Origin: Hahella sp.
GTDB lineage: Bacteria > Pseudomonadota > Gammaproteobacteria > Pseudomonadales > Oleiphilaceae
Direction: 5' to 3'
DNA: 64,000 nucleotides
Assembly (NCBI GenBank): GCA_028280065.1
Contig: JANQMN010000053.1
Span: 100,609-164,608, forward strand
The translations under genes and the position numbers were made by a program. The notes beneath the pieces are model-generated. The model did not search any database and was not told the DNA's origin. It worked only from the letters and a program-made list of their open reading frames with translations. Below are positions 8,196-17,748 of the stretch, in pieces. Position 1 is the first letter of the stretch, and each line of letters begins with the position of its first letter.

Positions 8196-10088
8196 CTACC
8201 CAACCACCTCCGCCAAATTACCCTTCTCTTCCAACCAGGACTTACGATCTCCAGCACGTTTTTTCGCCAGCATCATATCCATCACTTCGTTAGTATTGTC
8301 TTCTTCCTCGATTGCCAACTGAACTAATCGACGGGTATCTCTAGCCATGGTGGTTTCTCGGAGCTGCATGGGATTCATTTCGCCCAATCCTTTGAACCGT
8401 TGCACATTGATTTTGCCGCGTTTCTTTTCGGCGGCTATACGGTCGAGAATTCCCTGTTTTTCGTAGTCATCCAAAGCATAGTAAACGTCTTTACCGACAT
8501 CGATACGATATAGAGGGGGCATTGCCACATACACATGGCCGGCAGCAACCAGCGGCCGAAAGTGCCTGACAAACAAGGCGCAGAGCAATGTGGCAATATG
8601 CAAGCCATCGGAATCGGCATCGGCCAGGATGCAGATCCTGCCATATCTGAGACCTTCCAGATCTTTGGAACCCGGATCGACGCCAAGCGCCACGGCGATA
8701 TCGTGTACTTCCTGTGAAGCCAGGATCTGCTCCGGATCGACTTCCCAGGTGTTCAGAATTTTCCCACGAAGCGGCATGATCGCCTGATACTCCCGATCCC
8801 GTGCTTGCTTGGCGGAACCACCGGCGGAGTCGCCCTCGACCAGAAACAGTTCCCCCAGCATGGGATCGTCACAACTGCAGTCCGCTAATTTGCCCGGTAA
8901 TGCGGGACCACTAGTGATTTTCTTCCGGGCAACCTTTTTTGCTGCCCGTAGTCGCCGTTGGGCGTTGCTAATCGCCAGCCCCGCGAGCTGTTCTGCGTCG
9001 GCGGTATGCTGGTTAAGCCAAAGGCTGAAGGAATCTTTCACCACACCCGATACGAAGGTCGCGCATTCCCTGGACGACAACCGCTCTTTAGTCTGCCCGG
9101 AAAACTGCGGCTCTTGCATTTTGACCGAGAGCACATAACAACATTTGTCCCAGACATCCTCCGGAGTCAGTTTGACGCCTCGGGGCACCAGGTTGCGGAA
9201 TTCGCAAAACTCCCGCATGGCTTCCAGCAGACCGGACCGCAGACCGTTCACATGGGTGCCTCCCTGGGCAGTGGGAATCAGATTGACATAACTTTCCGTT
9301 ACTGCTTCGCCACCTTCTGGCAGCCACTGCACCGCCCAATCGACAGCTTCCGTCGACCCCTGCATCTGGCCGATAAAGGGTTCCGCGGGTAAAGTCGGAT
9401 ACGAAGCGGTAGCACTTTTTAGATAGTCGTTTAAACCGTCTTCATAATGCCATTCTAATTTTTCGCCGGTATTTTTATCATGAAAAGTCATGCGCAGGCC
9501 GGAACACAACACGGCCTTGGCGCGCAGGGTATGTCGCAGCCGGCTGAGGGAAAATTTTGCCGAGTCAAAATATTGCGGGTCAGGGGTAAAAGTAACCGTT
9601 GTGCCGGTATTGCGTTTTCCACAGGTGTCTATTACTTTAAGGTCGGAAACCTTATCGCCGCCGGCGAAGGCGATTTGATACACCTGTCCTCCGCGCCGAA
9701 TCGTTACGTCCAGCGACAATGACAAGGCATTGACAACGGAAACCCCAACGCCATGCAAACCGCCGGAAAACTGATAGTTCTTGCTGGAAAACTTCCCCCC
9801 GGCATGCAGTTTAGACAGGATGAGTTCAACGCCTGGAATGCCTTCCTCTTTATGGATGTCCACCGGCATGCCACGACCGTCATCCGTTACCGAAAGCGAT
9901 CCGTCCGCATTCAACACCACATCGATCTGCCGGGCATGGCCGGCTAATGCTTCATCGACACTATTGTCTATCACTTCCTGCGCGAGATGGTTGGGGCGGC
10001 TGGTATCGGTATACATACCTGGGCGCCGGCGTACCGGGTCCAGGCCGTTTAGAACTTCAATTGAGTCGGCGTTATAGCTGTTGGACAA
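8196..10088 (-). CDS. parE: DNA topoisomerase IV subunit B
   Basis: This 630-residue type IIA topoisomerase ATPase subunit has the GHKL motif EVIDNSVDEALAG (about residues 38-50), GGLHGVGVSVVNALS near 110, the Toprim EGDSAGGSAKQARDREYQA segment near 418 and DADSDGLHIATLL near 490. The length matches ParE (about 630) and not GyrB (about 800), because it lacks the long GyrB insertion. With ParC it decatenates daughter chromosomes. No parC is visible in the window. The upstream 273 bases separate it from the divergent amidase gene. Confidence 0.95.
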   Translation of the reverse strand: MSNSYNADSIEVLNGLDPVRRRPGMYTDTSRPNHLAQEVIDNSVDEALAGHARQIDVVLNADGSLSVTDDGRGMPVDIHKEEGIPGVELILSKLHAGGKFSSKNYQFSGGLHGVGVSVVNALSLSLDVTIRRGGQVYQIAFAGGDKVSDLKVIDTCGKRNTGTTVTFTPDPQYFDSAKFSLSRLRHTLRAKAVLCSGLRMTFHDKNTGEKLEWHYEDGLNDYLKSATASYPTLPAEPFIGQMQGSTEAVDWAVQWLPEGGEAVTESYVNLIPTAQGGTHVNGLRSGLLEAMREFCEFRNLVPRGVKLTPEDVWDKCCYVLSVKMQEPQFSGQTKERLSSRECATFVSGVVKDSFSLWLNQHTADAEQLAGLAISNAQRRLRAAKKVARKKITSGPALPGKLADCSCDDPMLGELFLVEGDSAGGSAKQARDREYQAIMPLRGKILNTWEVDPEQILASQEVHDIAVALGVDPGSKDLEGLRYGRICILADADSDGLHIATLLCALFVRHFRPLVAAGHVYVAMPPLYRIDVGKDVYYALDDYEKQGILDRIAAEKKRGKINVQRFKGLGEMNPMQLRETTMARDTRRLVQLAIEEEDNTNEVMDMMLAKKRAGDRKSWLEEKGNLAEVVG

Positions 10089-10361
10089 GGAATTTCTCCT
10101 ACTACTGCGAAATGCGTATCTTCAGGCTTATTCTTCTAATATCTGGGCTACTGTAGCCATCTGGCATGAAAGGTCAAGTTAGAAGGTTACCGCTCAATGA
10201 AGAGGTGACGAGGGAATCCCGCCGTTAGACGTAAGATTGGGCCACTTCAAACTTTTCTAACCCAATTCCACACAGACCAAGCGCTGAAATCAGCTAGACT
10301 TAGTAGTCCTGATTGCCTGATTTGCTAATTCCCGATTTCACTTTACGACCTGGATTCGACT

Positions 10362-12071
10362 ATGCCCTATGACTTAAAAACGCTGAGAGTACCGCGTCTG
10401 GCGGGCGCATCGTTACGCAGCGCCATCGCTCTCATGGAACGTGGGGCAACCCGGAATTTGCTCGGCCCGGTGCTGGCGAAAGAACTAGGTGCAAGCCAGA
10501 TTCAAAGCGCTGATTTGCAGCAACCGCCCACCTTTTTACCGCAACATCCCCCTGGACGTAGTCTATCCGCAGCCCAGGCGCGCGCCAGTCTGGCATTTTT
10601 TGAACAAGCCGGCTTTGAGCCCAATCAGGGCCATTTGCCAGGTGTATTCGAAATAGGGCAAGCCTACAGGGAAGTAAGGATCAGTCCGATTGAAGTGGCG
10701 GAAAAGGCAATTGAATATATCGACCTGACCAACAAACTCGAGAGGCAATTGAATGCGATTATCATCACCAACGAGCAGGATGTCAGACAACAAGCCAGAG
10801 CGAGTGACGAACGTTTTGCCGCAGGTAGGCCTCTGAGTTGGTTGGACGGTATCCCGGTAGCGATAAAAGATGAGATCGACACACTGCCCTACACGACAAC
10901 GGTCGGCAGTCAGATTTTAGGCCAGGACGGTTCGGCCAACCAGGATGCGACGGCGGTAGCGCGGTTGCGCGCTACGGGTGCAATTATCATCGGCAAAGCG
11001 AATATGCACGAAATTGGCATCGGCGTGACCGGTGCTAATGTCACCTACGGGCATTGTCGCAATCCATACGATTTGGATCGCTACGCCGGGGGTTCTTCCA
11101 GTGGCAGTGCGGCGGCGGTGGCGGCCGGAATTTGTCCGGTAACCTTGGGAGCGGATGGCGGCGGATCTATTCGGATTCCGGCGGGATTATGCGGCGTCGC
11201 CGGACTCAAGCCAACCTGGGGGCGGGTAAGTGAACATGGCGCGTTCCCACTCTGCTGGAGCGTCGCGCACATGGGGCCGATTGGCATGACCGTGGACGAT
11301 GTCGCGTTGACCTATAGCATCATTGCCGGTCCTGATTTGCTGGATCAATACAGCTGTTCGCAGCCGGCAGTGCATTTGAGCCAGTATCTGAAAAAGGATT
11401 TAAGCGATGTAAAGCTGGGCATCTACGCCCCTTGGTTCAGCCACGCCGCGCGGGATATCGTGCAACAGAGCCACCTGGCGGTGGAGCACCTGAAGTCTCT
11501 CGGGGCATCCGTATATGACATTGAAGTCAGCGAGTTAAATCTGCAGCGAGTTGCCCATGCGCTAACCATCAGTTCCGAAATGCGAGCGGCGGTAGATACT
11601 GTTCATCGAGCAGACCCCGACCAATTTGCTCCGGACACCCGCCTGATACTGGCACTGACAAAACTGTTCAGTAGCACTGATTATGTTAAGGCACAGCAGG
11701 TCCGCAGTTTGGCGATGCAGGAATTTGAACGTATCTTCCAAGATACCGACATAGTCGTCACGCCTACCACGGCAATAACGGCGCCGAAGATAAAGGCACA
11801 GAATGACGACAGTGCCGAGAGCAGTCTTACCACGACCACTGAATTGATGCGCTTTTGCTATTCGGCGAATCTGGTGGGCTTACCGGCCCTGACGGTTCCC
11901 GCCGGATATGATGAATCGGGCTTGCCGATAGGCCTTCAACTTATCGGCAAGCCATGGCATGAGCACGAACTGCTACGCGTCGGGCGAGCTCTGGAGGGTT
12001 GCATCACCCGGCAACCAGGCGAACTGTCCTTGGACCTGCTGGAGGGCACCCGATTTGAAACGGAGGATTAG
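10362..12071 (+). CDS. Amidase-signature hydrolase resembling plant fatty acid amide hydrolase
   Basis: The 569-residue enzyme carries the amidase-signature triad: Lys169 in [10 protein letters not shown], cis-Ser245 in the [14 protein letters not shown] loop, and nucleophile Ser269 in [11 protein letters not shown]. The spacings (76 and 24 residues) equal those I recall for the Arabidopsis FAAH triad (K205/S281/S305). The N-terminal extension ([22 protein letters not shown]) also resembles the membrane-proximal start of plant FAAH, unlike GatA. It probably hydrolyses an acyl amide, and the substrate is unknown. It is followed convergently by the metallo-hydrolase gene 6 bases away. It should not be labelled GatA, because gatB and gatC are absent. 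Confidence 0.85.
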   Translation: MPYDLKTLRVPRLAGASLRSAIALMERGATRNLLGPVLAKELGASQIQSADLQQPPTFLPQHPPGRSLSAAQARASLAFFEQAGFEPNQGHLPGVFEIGQAYREVRISPIEVAEKAIEYIDLTNKLERQLNAIIITNEQDVRQQARASDERFAAGRPLSWLDGIPVAIKDEIDTLPYTTTVGSQILGQDGSANQDATAVARLRATGAIIIGKANMHEIGIGVTGANVTYGHCRNPYDLDRYAGGSSSGSAAAVAAGICPVTLGADGGGSIRIPAGLCGVAGLKPTWGRVSEHGAFPLCWSVAHMGPIGMTVDDVALTYSIIAGPDLLDQYSCSQPAVHLSQYLKKDLSDVKLGIYAPWFSHAARDIVQQSHLAVEHLKSLGASVYDIEVSELNLQRVAHALTISSEMRAAVDTVHRADPDQFAPDTRLILALTKLFSSTDYVKAQQVRSLAMQEFERIFQDTDIVVTPTTAITAPKIKAQNDDSAESSLTTTTELMRFCYSANLVGLPALTVPAGYDESGLPIGLQLIGKPWHEHELLRVGRALEGCITRQPGELSLDLLEGTRFETED

Positions 12072-12077
12072 GAACCC

Positions 12078-12713
12078 TTAATCTTTGACAAACGGATTGG
12101 TTTTTCGCTCAAAACCAAAAGTCGACATCGGGCCGTGACCTGGAATAAACGAGACATCATCCCCTAAGGGAAACAACTTGGTTTTGATGGAATTAATCAG
12201 CGTCGCATGATCGCCTTTAGGAAAATCCGTGCGGCCGATGGAACCATTAAACAGTACGTCACCGACAATCGCCAATTTGCTTCCTGGATGGAAGAATATG
12301 ACATGTCCAGGAGTATGACCCGGACAATGATACACTTCGAGAACCTGCTTGCCGACGGTGCACTGATCGCCTTCTTTCAGCCACCGGGAGGGCTCAAAGA
12401 CTTCCACATGGGGAAAACCGAACATATCGCTTTGTTGAGGAAGGGCATCAATCCAAAATTTATCTTCCCATTCTGGCCCTTCAATGGGTATCCCGGCTGT
12501 CTCGGCCAGCTCATGGGTGCCGCCGGCATGATCGATATGGGCGTGGGTGAGAAGAATTTTCTCTAACGTAAGTTGCTTCTCTTCCACCACTTTGCGGATT
12601 TTTCCAATATCGCCACCCGGATCGACCACGGCAGCTTTGTTTGTTTCCTCACACCAGATGACACTGCAGTTCTGCATGAAAGGAGTCACAGGGACGATTT
12701 GATACTTCAGCAT
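12078..12713 (-). CDS. gloC: Metallo-beta-lactamase-fold hydrolase, GloC/YcbL-type glyoxalase II
   Basis: The 211-residue single-domain protein has the zinc motif THAHIDHAGG (HxHxDH, about residues 56-65), then CPGHTPGHVIFF, GDVLFNGSIGRTDFP and the C-terminal FIPGHGP histidine. This set matches short YcbL-type hydroxyacylglutathione hydrolases, which lack the long C-terminal helical domain of GloB. The likely reaction is hydrolysis of S-lactoylglutathione to lactate and glutathione. Other thioester or sulfur-related substrates are possible in this superfamily. It is monocistronic, convergent with the amidase gene. Confidence 0.85.
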   Translation of the reverse strand: MLKYQIVPVTPFMQNCSVIWCEETNKAAVVDPGGDIGKIRKVVEEKQLTLEKILLTHAHIDHAGGTHELAETAGIPIEGPEWEDKFWIDALPQQSDMFGFPHVEVFEPSRWLKEGDQCTVGKQVLEVYHCPGHTPGHVIFFHPGSKLAIVGDVLFNGSIGRTDFPKGDHATLINSIKTKLFPLGDDVSFIPGHGPMSTFGFERKTNPFVKD

Positions 12714-12821
12714 GAATTCGCCTTTTCACCACACAAAAATTCTGGCTGCGAGTATAAAGTGGGCGCTGCTTTTTTTCTATCTTGTTGAAGGTCCTGGTAG
12801 AGCTTGGGCACGGGGAGTTGA

Positions 12822-14069
12822 TTAAGAAAAAGTCAATCCTCTTGCCAGATGCTCCTTCAAGTGAATGCCGAAGCTACCATCGACATGAACATGCTTAATC
12901 AGGTACTCCTTCCTCTGCCCCTGCTGTCGCGGATCACCTAAGTTGACGATCTTATTCGAAATTGATTCCTTCTCGTCATCGAGCAGTAACAAAATCTTGG
13001 GGAGTCGGCGGTTGCGATAGTTGGTGGAAATCACCAGGCCAATGTAGCCGTTCTTCAGCTCCACTATGCTCCCTGGCGGATACAGGCCCACACATTGAAT
13101 AAAGCTATCCACCAATTGGCTATCGAATTTTGCACCGCGTTTGGCATAAAGATACCGCATTGCCTCCAGCGAAGACCTGGCCGGGCTACGGGGCTGGCTG
13201 GTGGTATAGTTGTCGTAGGTGTCGACGATAGAAATGATGCGGGTATTTGGAGACAGGCCCATCTCCTTTATCCCCCTCGGATAGCCGGTACCGTCTAAAT
13301 GCTCATGATGGCTATGGGCAACGTCGGTAATGCCGTGATAAAGATTCGGATGGGACATGAGGATGTTGCGCCCATGAATCGGATGTCCTTGCAGAATGCT
13401 CATTTCATCCTCGGTCAACGGCTGGGTCTTCTGAAGAATCTCCTGGGGAATCTTCATTTTGCCAATGTCATGCAGTAAACCGCAAAGGCCGAGTTTGGTT
13501 AGATCGTCTCGTTCGAAACCCAAATGGCGACCAAAAGCAATGGCCAATATAGCGACATTGAGGCTGTGATCCGCCGTATAACTATCCACATTGCGGATTT
13601 TACTCAACCACATCAAGGCATCCGGATTGCGAATAATACTGTCCACGCAATCTTCGACTGTTTCCTTGGCTTTGTTGGCATCCAGCGCATTGCCCAGACG
13701 AACCTCGTCCATAACGGATTTAGTGAGCTGCCTCGCATGCTTGAAGATACCTGTGGCCTGGGTCTGCTCCTGCTCAAAACTGACTTTATTAATGTATCTT
13801 GTGCGTTGCTTGCGATTAGAGACCGCCCTTTCCTCGGCAGGAACATATTGCTCCTGCACCGCATCGACATAAACAAACTCGCAAAACTCCTGGACAAGTT
13901 CAATATGCTCCATACTTTCAATGAGAAAACCCTGGATGAGAAAAGGCGTATCGATCCATGGCCGGTCAAGCTCGCAGACGAACATGCCAATCTGCAATTC
14001 ACCGACCGGTATTCGGACCTTTTTAAGTTCCTTGGTCATATATCCCGGGCGGACAACTTTCTTTTTCAT
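12822..14069 (-). CDS. HD-GYP cyclic-di-GMP phosphodiesterase with DUF3391 N-terminus
   Basis: The first 140 residues (KVRIPVGELQIGMFVCELDRPW) match the DUF3391 module commonly attached to HD-GYP domains. Residues about 160-350 hold the HD-GYP core, with GLLHDIGKMKIP (HD) and HHEHLDGTGYPRG (GYP) both intact, so degradation of c-di-GMP is expected. A C-terminal tail of about 70 residues follows. Total length is 415 residues. The start could instead be the internal ATG eleven codons later (MTKELKK), because neither start has a strong ribosome-binding site. It is divergent from the LRR gene across only 55 bases, so the promoters may overlap. Confidence 0.9.
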   Translation of the reverse strand: MKKKVVRPGYMTKELKKVRIPVGELQIGMFVCELDRPWIDTPFLIQGFLIESMEHIELVQEFCEFVYVDAVQEQYVPAEERAVSNRKQRTRYINKVSFEQEQTQATGIFKHARQLTKSVMDEVRLGNALDANKAKETVEDCVDSIIRNPDALMWLSKIRNVDSYTADHSLNVAILAIAFGRHLGFERDDLTKLGLCGLLHDIGKMKIPQEILQKTQPLTEDEMSILQGHPIHGRNILMSHPNLYHGITDVAHSHHEHLDGTGYPRGIKEMGLSPNTRIISIVDTYDNYTTSQPRSPARSSLEAMRYLYAKRGAKFDSQLVDSFIQCVGLYPPGSIVELKNGYIGLVISTNYRNRRLPKILLLLDDEKESISNKIVNLGDPRQQGQRKEYLIKHVHVDGSFGIHLKEHLARGLTFS

Positions 14070-14124
14070 CTGGGCGATCTCAAACTAGACTAGAGAATCT
14101 CTGGAGTTACTTTACTAAGACTAA

Positions 14125-15423
14125 ATGGTTGCCGAAAAAATACAAAATTTGATTGAAGACGTGCGCGCCGCAAATGCCACGGAACTCTATCTCAATTACC
14201 TAGAACTGGAAGAAGTGCCTGAACAGGTATTCTCGCTCACTCAACTGCAGACGCTGGTGTTAACGGGTAACCAGCTGCAAACCATCAGCCCGGACATCGG
14301 CAGGCTGACCCAATTGCGAACCTTGGATTTATCCGGCAATCAGCTCGCGGACCTTCCAGACGAGCTCAAGCACTTGGAAAAGCTGATACGTTTAGAGCTT
14401 GCCTCCAACCAATTGTCGGCACTACCTAACATCTTCGCCAAAATGACCAACCTGCAGGTGTTGGATGTCTATGGCAATCAACTAATCAAACTGCCCGCCA
14501 GTATCGTTCTCTGCCATAACCTGCAGGAATTTCGCTTTGCTTACAATGCCCTTACCCGCCTTCCGGCTAACTTTGGCAAACTGCAAGCCTTGAATATTCT
14601 TGACCTAAGCTTCAATGAACTGCAGGAGTTACCTCCCAGTTTCTTTTCATTCAGTCACTTAAAGGAACTCCAGCTAAACGGCAACCTCCTTAATATCCCC
14701 CCGACCATTCTTTCCAAGCATAAGTTTCAACCAAGAACACTGTTACAGGCTATCGAGAAACACTACCAGGAGGCCGCACAACAAAAAACGGTCTCTAGGG
14801 AAAAACACAAGGAAAAGGCAGCCCAGGAGCCGAAGCAGGAAACCGATATCGGCTGGCTGGAAGATAAACTGGCGTCTTATGCTTTCGACCAAGCGCAGTT
14901 TGAATTCACCGTAGAACTGCATGTAAACAGATCCCTTGGTAGTTGCGCCACTGCCTTATCGGTGTTCAGTGTCAGCATGCAACGGCTGAAAACCCTGTGT
15001 GACGTATTCGAAGGGGTCTTGGGTGGCGAAAGTCTGGGACAGTTAGTCGAATTTCTTGGTCAGAGTGCAATTTCTGAGGAGGAGCACTCGACAACAGGAT
15101 TGTTAAAAATGCTGGACGGGTCCTCGACCGTAAACGAAACGGAGTTTATCAAGGTTCAGGAGATGGGGCTGAACAGGTCAGAAAGTCTTGCGGTGGTCCT
15201 CACCTTATCAGGAACGAAACTAAGCAAGGTTACGACCGCCATATTTCTTGTCTGCAGGGAAATCAATGACTCAGCCCCCTCAGAAAGCCATTCAGCGCTC
15301 CGGAATCCAGTGGCCAAACTGCTATCGCAACACCTTCAAAATTTTCCTTACTGCCTGGAGCTGGCGCGGGCTCTTCTGATACTTACAAAAAACTCGCCGC
15401 GGCTGGTTAGGCCAGTTGATTAG
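14125..15423 (+). CDS. Leucine-rich-repeat protein with unrecognised C-terminal domain
   Basis: Residues about 18-205 form roughly eight LRR units of the LxxLxLxxNxLxxLPxxI type (for example LQTLVLTGNQLQTI and LRTLDLSGNQLADLP), a solenoid used for protein binding. A charged linker (about 210-245) leads to a C-terminal segment (about 250-432) that I do not recognise. There is no signal peptide, so it is probably cytoplasmic. Bacterial LRRs of this class often occur with Ras-like GTPases (Roco, MglA-like), and one such GTPase lies 12 kb downstream in this window. The last 4 bases overlap the end of convergent ptsP. Function is unknown. Confidence 0.8.
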   Translation: MVAEKIQNLIEDVRAANATELYLNYLELEEVPEQVFSLTQLQTLVLTGNQLQTISPDIGRLTQLRTLDLSGNQLADLPDELKHLEKLIRLELASNQLSALPNIFAKMTNLQVLDVYGNQLIKLPASIVLCHNLQEFRFAYNALTRLPANFGKLQALNILDLSFNELQELPPSFFSFSHLKELQLNGNLLNIPPTILSKHKFQPRTLLQAIEKHYQEAAQQKTVSREKHKEKAAQEPKQETDIGWLEDKLASYAFDQAQFEFTVELHVNRSLGSCATALSVFSVSMQRLKTLCDVFEGVLGGESLGQLVEFLGQSAISEEEHSTTGLLKMLDGSSTVNETEFIKVQEMGLNRSESLAVVLTLSGTKLSKVTTAIFLVCREINDSAPSESHSALRNPVAKLLSQHLQNFPYCLELARALLILTKNSPRLVRPVD

Positions 15424-17702
15424 GCCCCGGCGCGTATCAAGCCGCCCAAACCCAGGTTGTCCAATTCGCTATGCAGCATGGATAGGATCGCTTCTTCATC
15501 ACGCATTCGCTGGGCTTTCTCCCAAAGCTTCTTTGCCCGCTCATACCTAATGGTGCGAATTACCCATTTCACTTTCGGAAGATTCTGCGCCGATACGCTC
15601 AGCATATCCATCCGCATCGCCAGGAGCAGAATCACCGCAGCCGGGTCCGCTGCCATTTCGCCACAGACGCTGACCGGAATTTTATGTGCTTTTGCCGTTG
15701 CGACGATATTCTTCAGAGAACGTAACACTGCCGGATTGAACCAGTTAAACAACTGGGAAACCTGGGGATTGTTGCGATCTACAGCAAGCAGGTATTGGGT
15801 AAAGTCATTACTGCCGATGGAGATATAATCAACACGTTTGGCAATATCCGGCAACATCACCATGGCGGAAGGAACTTCGATCATCGCGCCTACCTTGGGC
15901 CGGCAAATATCGATTCCGGCCTCCTTCAGTTGCTGAATGGCCTCCTCCAAAATGTCGTAGAAGGCATCGATTTCATCCAACCGGCTGATCATCGGCAGTA
16001 AGATACTGAGATTCCCGGTCGCTTTACCAGCCTTTAGCATCGCCCGAACCTGACTGATGAAAATCCCGGCATTGTCCAAAGTGAAACGAATACCCCGCCA
16101 GCCAAGGAATGGATTTTCCTCGCTGATGGTGAAATAAGGCAGGCTTTTATCGCCTCCGATATCCAAGGTTCGCATGTGCACCGGATTTGGGGCGTAAGCC
16201 TCCAGGATTTTCCGATAGATTTTCACTTGCTCTTCTTCAGACGGAAAAGACTCATGCAACATAAAGGGAATTTCGGACCTGTACAGGCCGACGCCCTCTG
16301 CGCCTCGCAACAACCCTGGGGTGATATCTGCCTGCAATCCGGTATTGGCATACAGTTTGACTCGCACACCGTCCGTGGTTTCCGCAGGCTCGTCTTTGAG
16401 GTTATCCAAGCCCTTGATCAGCTTAGCCTCTTGCTTGGCTAGCCTACGGTATTCATCTCGCAGATTCGCAATCGGATTGAGAAACAGGACTCCCCGGTAG
16501 CCATCTATAATACCTTCCGACTGATCAATTTTGGCATTACTGAACTCCGTCAGCCCCATCACGGCGGGTATGCCCATGGCGTTGGCAAGAATCGCAATAT
16601 GCGACAACGAAGAACCGCTTGTGCACACCAAGCCAACGAGATATTTGGCGGGCACCATCGCGACATCCGTGATACTGAGATCCTTGCCGACCAGGATAGT
16701 GGGCTCTTGAATATCAGCCGCTTGCAAACTATCAACAGCATGCATATGAGCGTAGATGCGATTACCGATATGCCGAATATCTTCCGCTTTCGCCCGCAAA
16801 TAGCTATCTTCCATCTTTTCAAAGATTCTTGCATGGGCTTCGACGGTGGTCTTTAACGCTGAGGCCGCGGTCAAGCCCGATTCGATATGCTGCTCGATTT
16901 CACCAGATAGTCCTTTATCCTCAAGGATCATCTTATACACGCCAAAAAGCGCCAATACATCTTTTGGCAAGGTCGCCTCCAGCAGGTCGCCGCTGGTATC
17001 CATTTCCGCTTTCGCGGCGGCCAAGGCATCCTGGAATATCCTGTGTTCTTTCTTAGGATCTTCCGTTTTGCGTTCGACGACCGATTCCAACTCATGGGTT
17101 CGCGTTATCCAACGAACTTTACCCAAGGCGACTCCCGGCGCGCCTTTCACCCCCTGAAACTTAAGATTTACCTTTTCATGGGTCACGGGATCTTCCACCC
17201 GCGCATCTTTCTCCAGATGCACCCACTGACTCAACGGACCTGCCAACTGGGCGGCTATGGTGATAACAAATGCCTCTTCTTCATCCGAAAAGGCTTTCGC
17301 CTGACGTTTTTGTACTGCGATAACACCGATTAACTTGCGAAAACTAATAATCGGTACGCCGAGAAATCCATTGAACTTCTCTTCCTTGGCTTCCGGAAAC
17401 AATTTGAAGTTGGGATGCTCCTGGGCACACTTGACGTTCAGCATTGAGCGGTGCTCAGCAATGTAGCCGATTAAACCTTCGCCCAGCTGTAAATGGATGC
17501 GCCCTACCGCTTTCTGGTTAAGCCCTCTGCTTGCCATCAGATCAAGTTCATTGGACTCCTCGTCCAACAGATACACACTGCACACGTCAGAATTCATCAC
17601 CCGCTGCACTTGATCCACGATAAGTTCGAGCAAGTCGGCGGGGTTCTGCAAATCTGCAGCCGCCTGAAAAATTTCCCGCAGGGTTTTTAATGGTTCAAGC
17701 AT
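15420..17702 (-). CDS. ptsP: Phosphoenolpyruvate-protein phosphotransferase PtsP (EI-Ntr)
   Basis: The 760-residue protein has an N-terminal GAF domain (about 1-160, with CSVYLLDEESNELDLMASRG) followed by the PTS enzyme I modules. The phosphorylated histidine is H368 in SGSSLSHIAILANAMGIP. The PEP-binding barrel includes GAEGVGLYRSEIPFM, MIEVPSAMVMLPDIA and the catalytic cysteine in SVCGEMAADP. EI-Ntr starts the nitrogen phosphotransferase relay (PtsP to NPr to PtsN), linking glutamine and carbon status to K+ transport and PHA or virulence traits. It lies 46 bases downstream of the TssBC-like gene on the same strand. The usual upstream partner rppH (nudH) is absent. Confidence 0.95.
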   Translation of the reverse strand: MLEPLKTLREIFQAAADLQNPADLLELIVDQVQRVMNSDVCSVYLLDEESNELDLMASRGLNQKAVGRIHLQLGEGLIGYIAEHRSMLNVKCAQEHPNFKLFPEAKEEKFNGFLGVPIISFRKLIGVIAVQKRQAKAFSDEEEAFVITIAAQLAGPLSQWVHLEKDARVEDPVTHEKVNLKFQGVKGAPGVALGKVRWITRTHELESVVERKTEDPKKEHRIFQDALAAAKAEMDTSGDLLEATLPKDVLALFGVYKMILEDKGLSGEIEQHIESGLTAASALKTTVEAHARIFEKMEDSYLRAKAEDIRHIGNRIYAHMHAVDSLQAADIQEPTILVGKDLSITDVAMVPAKYLVGLVCTSGSSLSHIAILANAMGIPAVMGLTEFSNAKIDQSEGIIDGYRGVLFLNPIANLRDEYRRLAKQEAKLIKGLDNLKDEPAETTDGVRVKLYANTGLQADITPGLLRGAEGVGLYRSEIPFMLHESFPSEEEQVKIYRKILEAYAPNPVHMRTLDIGGDKSLPYFTISEENPFLGWRGIRFTLDNAGIFISQVRAMLKAGKATGNLSILLPMISRLDEIDAFYDILEEAIQQLKEAGIDICRPKVGAMIEVPSAMVMLPDIAKRVDYISIGSNDFTQYLLAVDRNNPQVSQLFNWFNPAVLRSLKNIVATAKAHKIPVSVCGEMAADPAAVILLLAMRMDMLSVSAQNLPKVKWVIRTIRYERAKKLWEKAQRMRDEEAILSMLHSELDNLGLGGLIRAGA

Positions 17703-17748
17703 GAACGCTCCAGTTCAACGTTTATCCTGGTGTAGTGCCTACACTGGT

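Noticed and set aside
10362..12071. GatA (aspartyl/glutamyl-tRNA amidotransferase subunit A)
   Set aside because: No gatB or gatC nearby, the N-terminal extension is not GatA-like, and overall features fit the FAAH-like branch.
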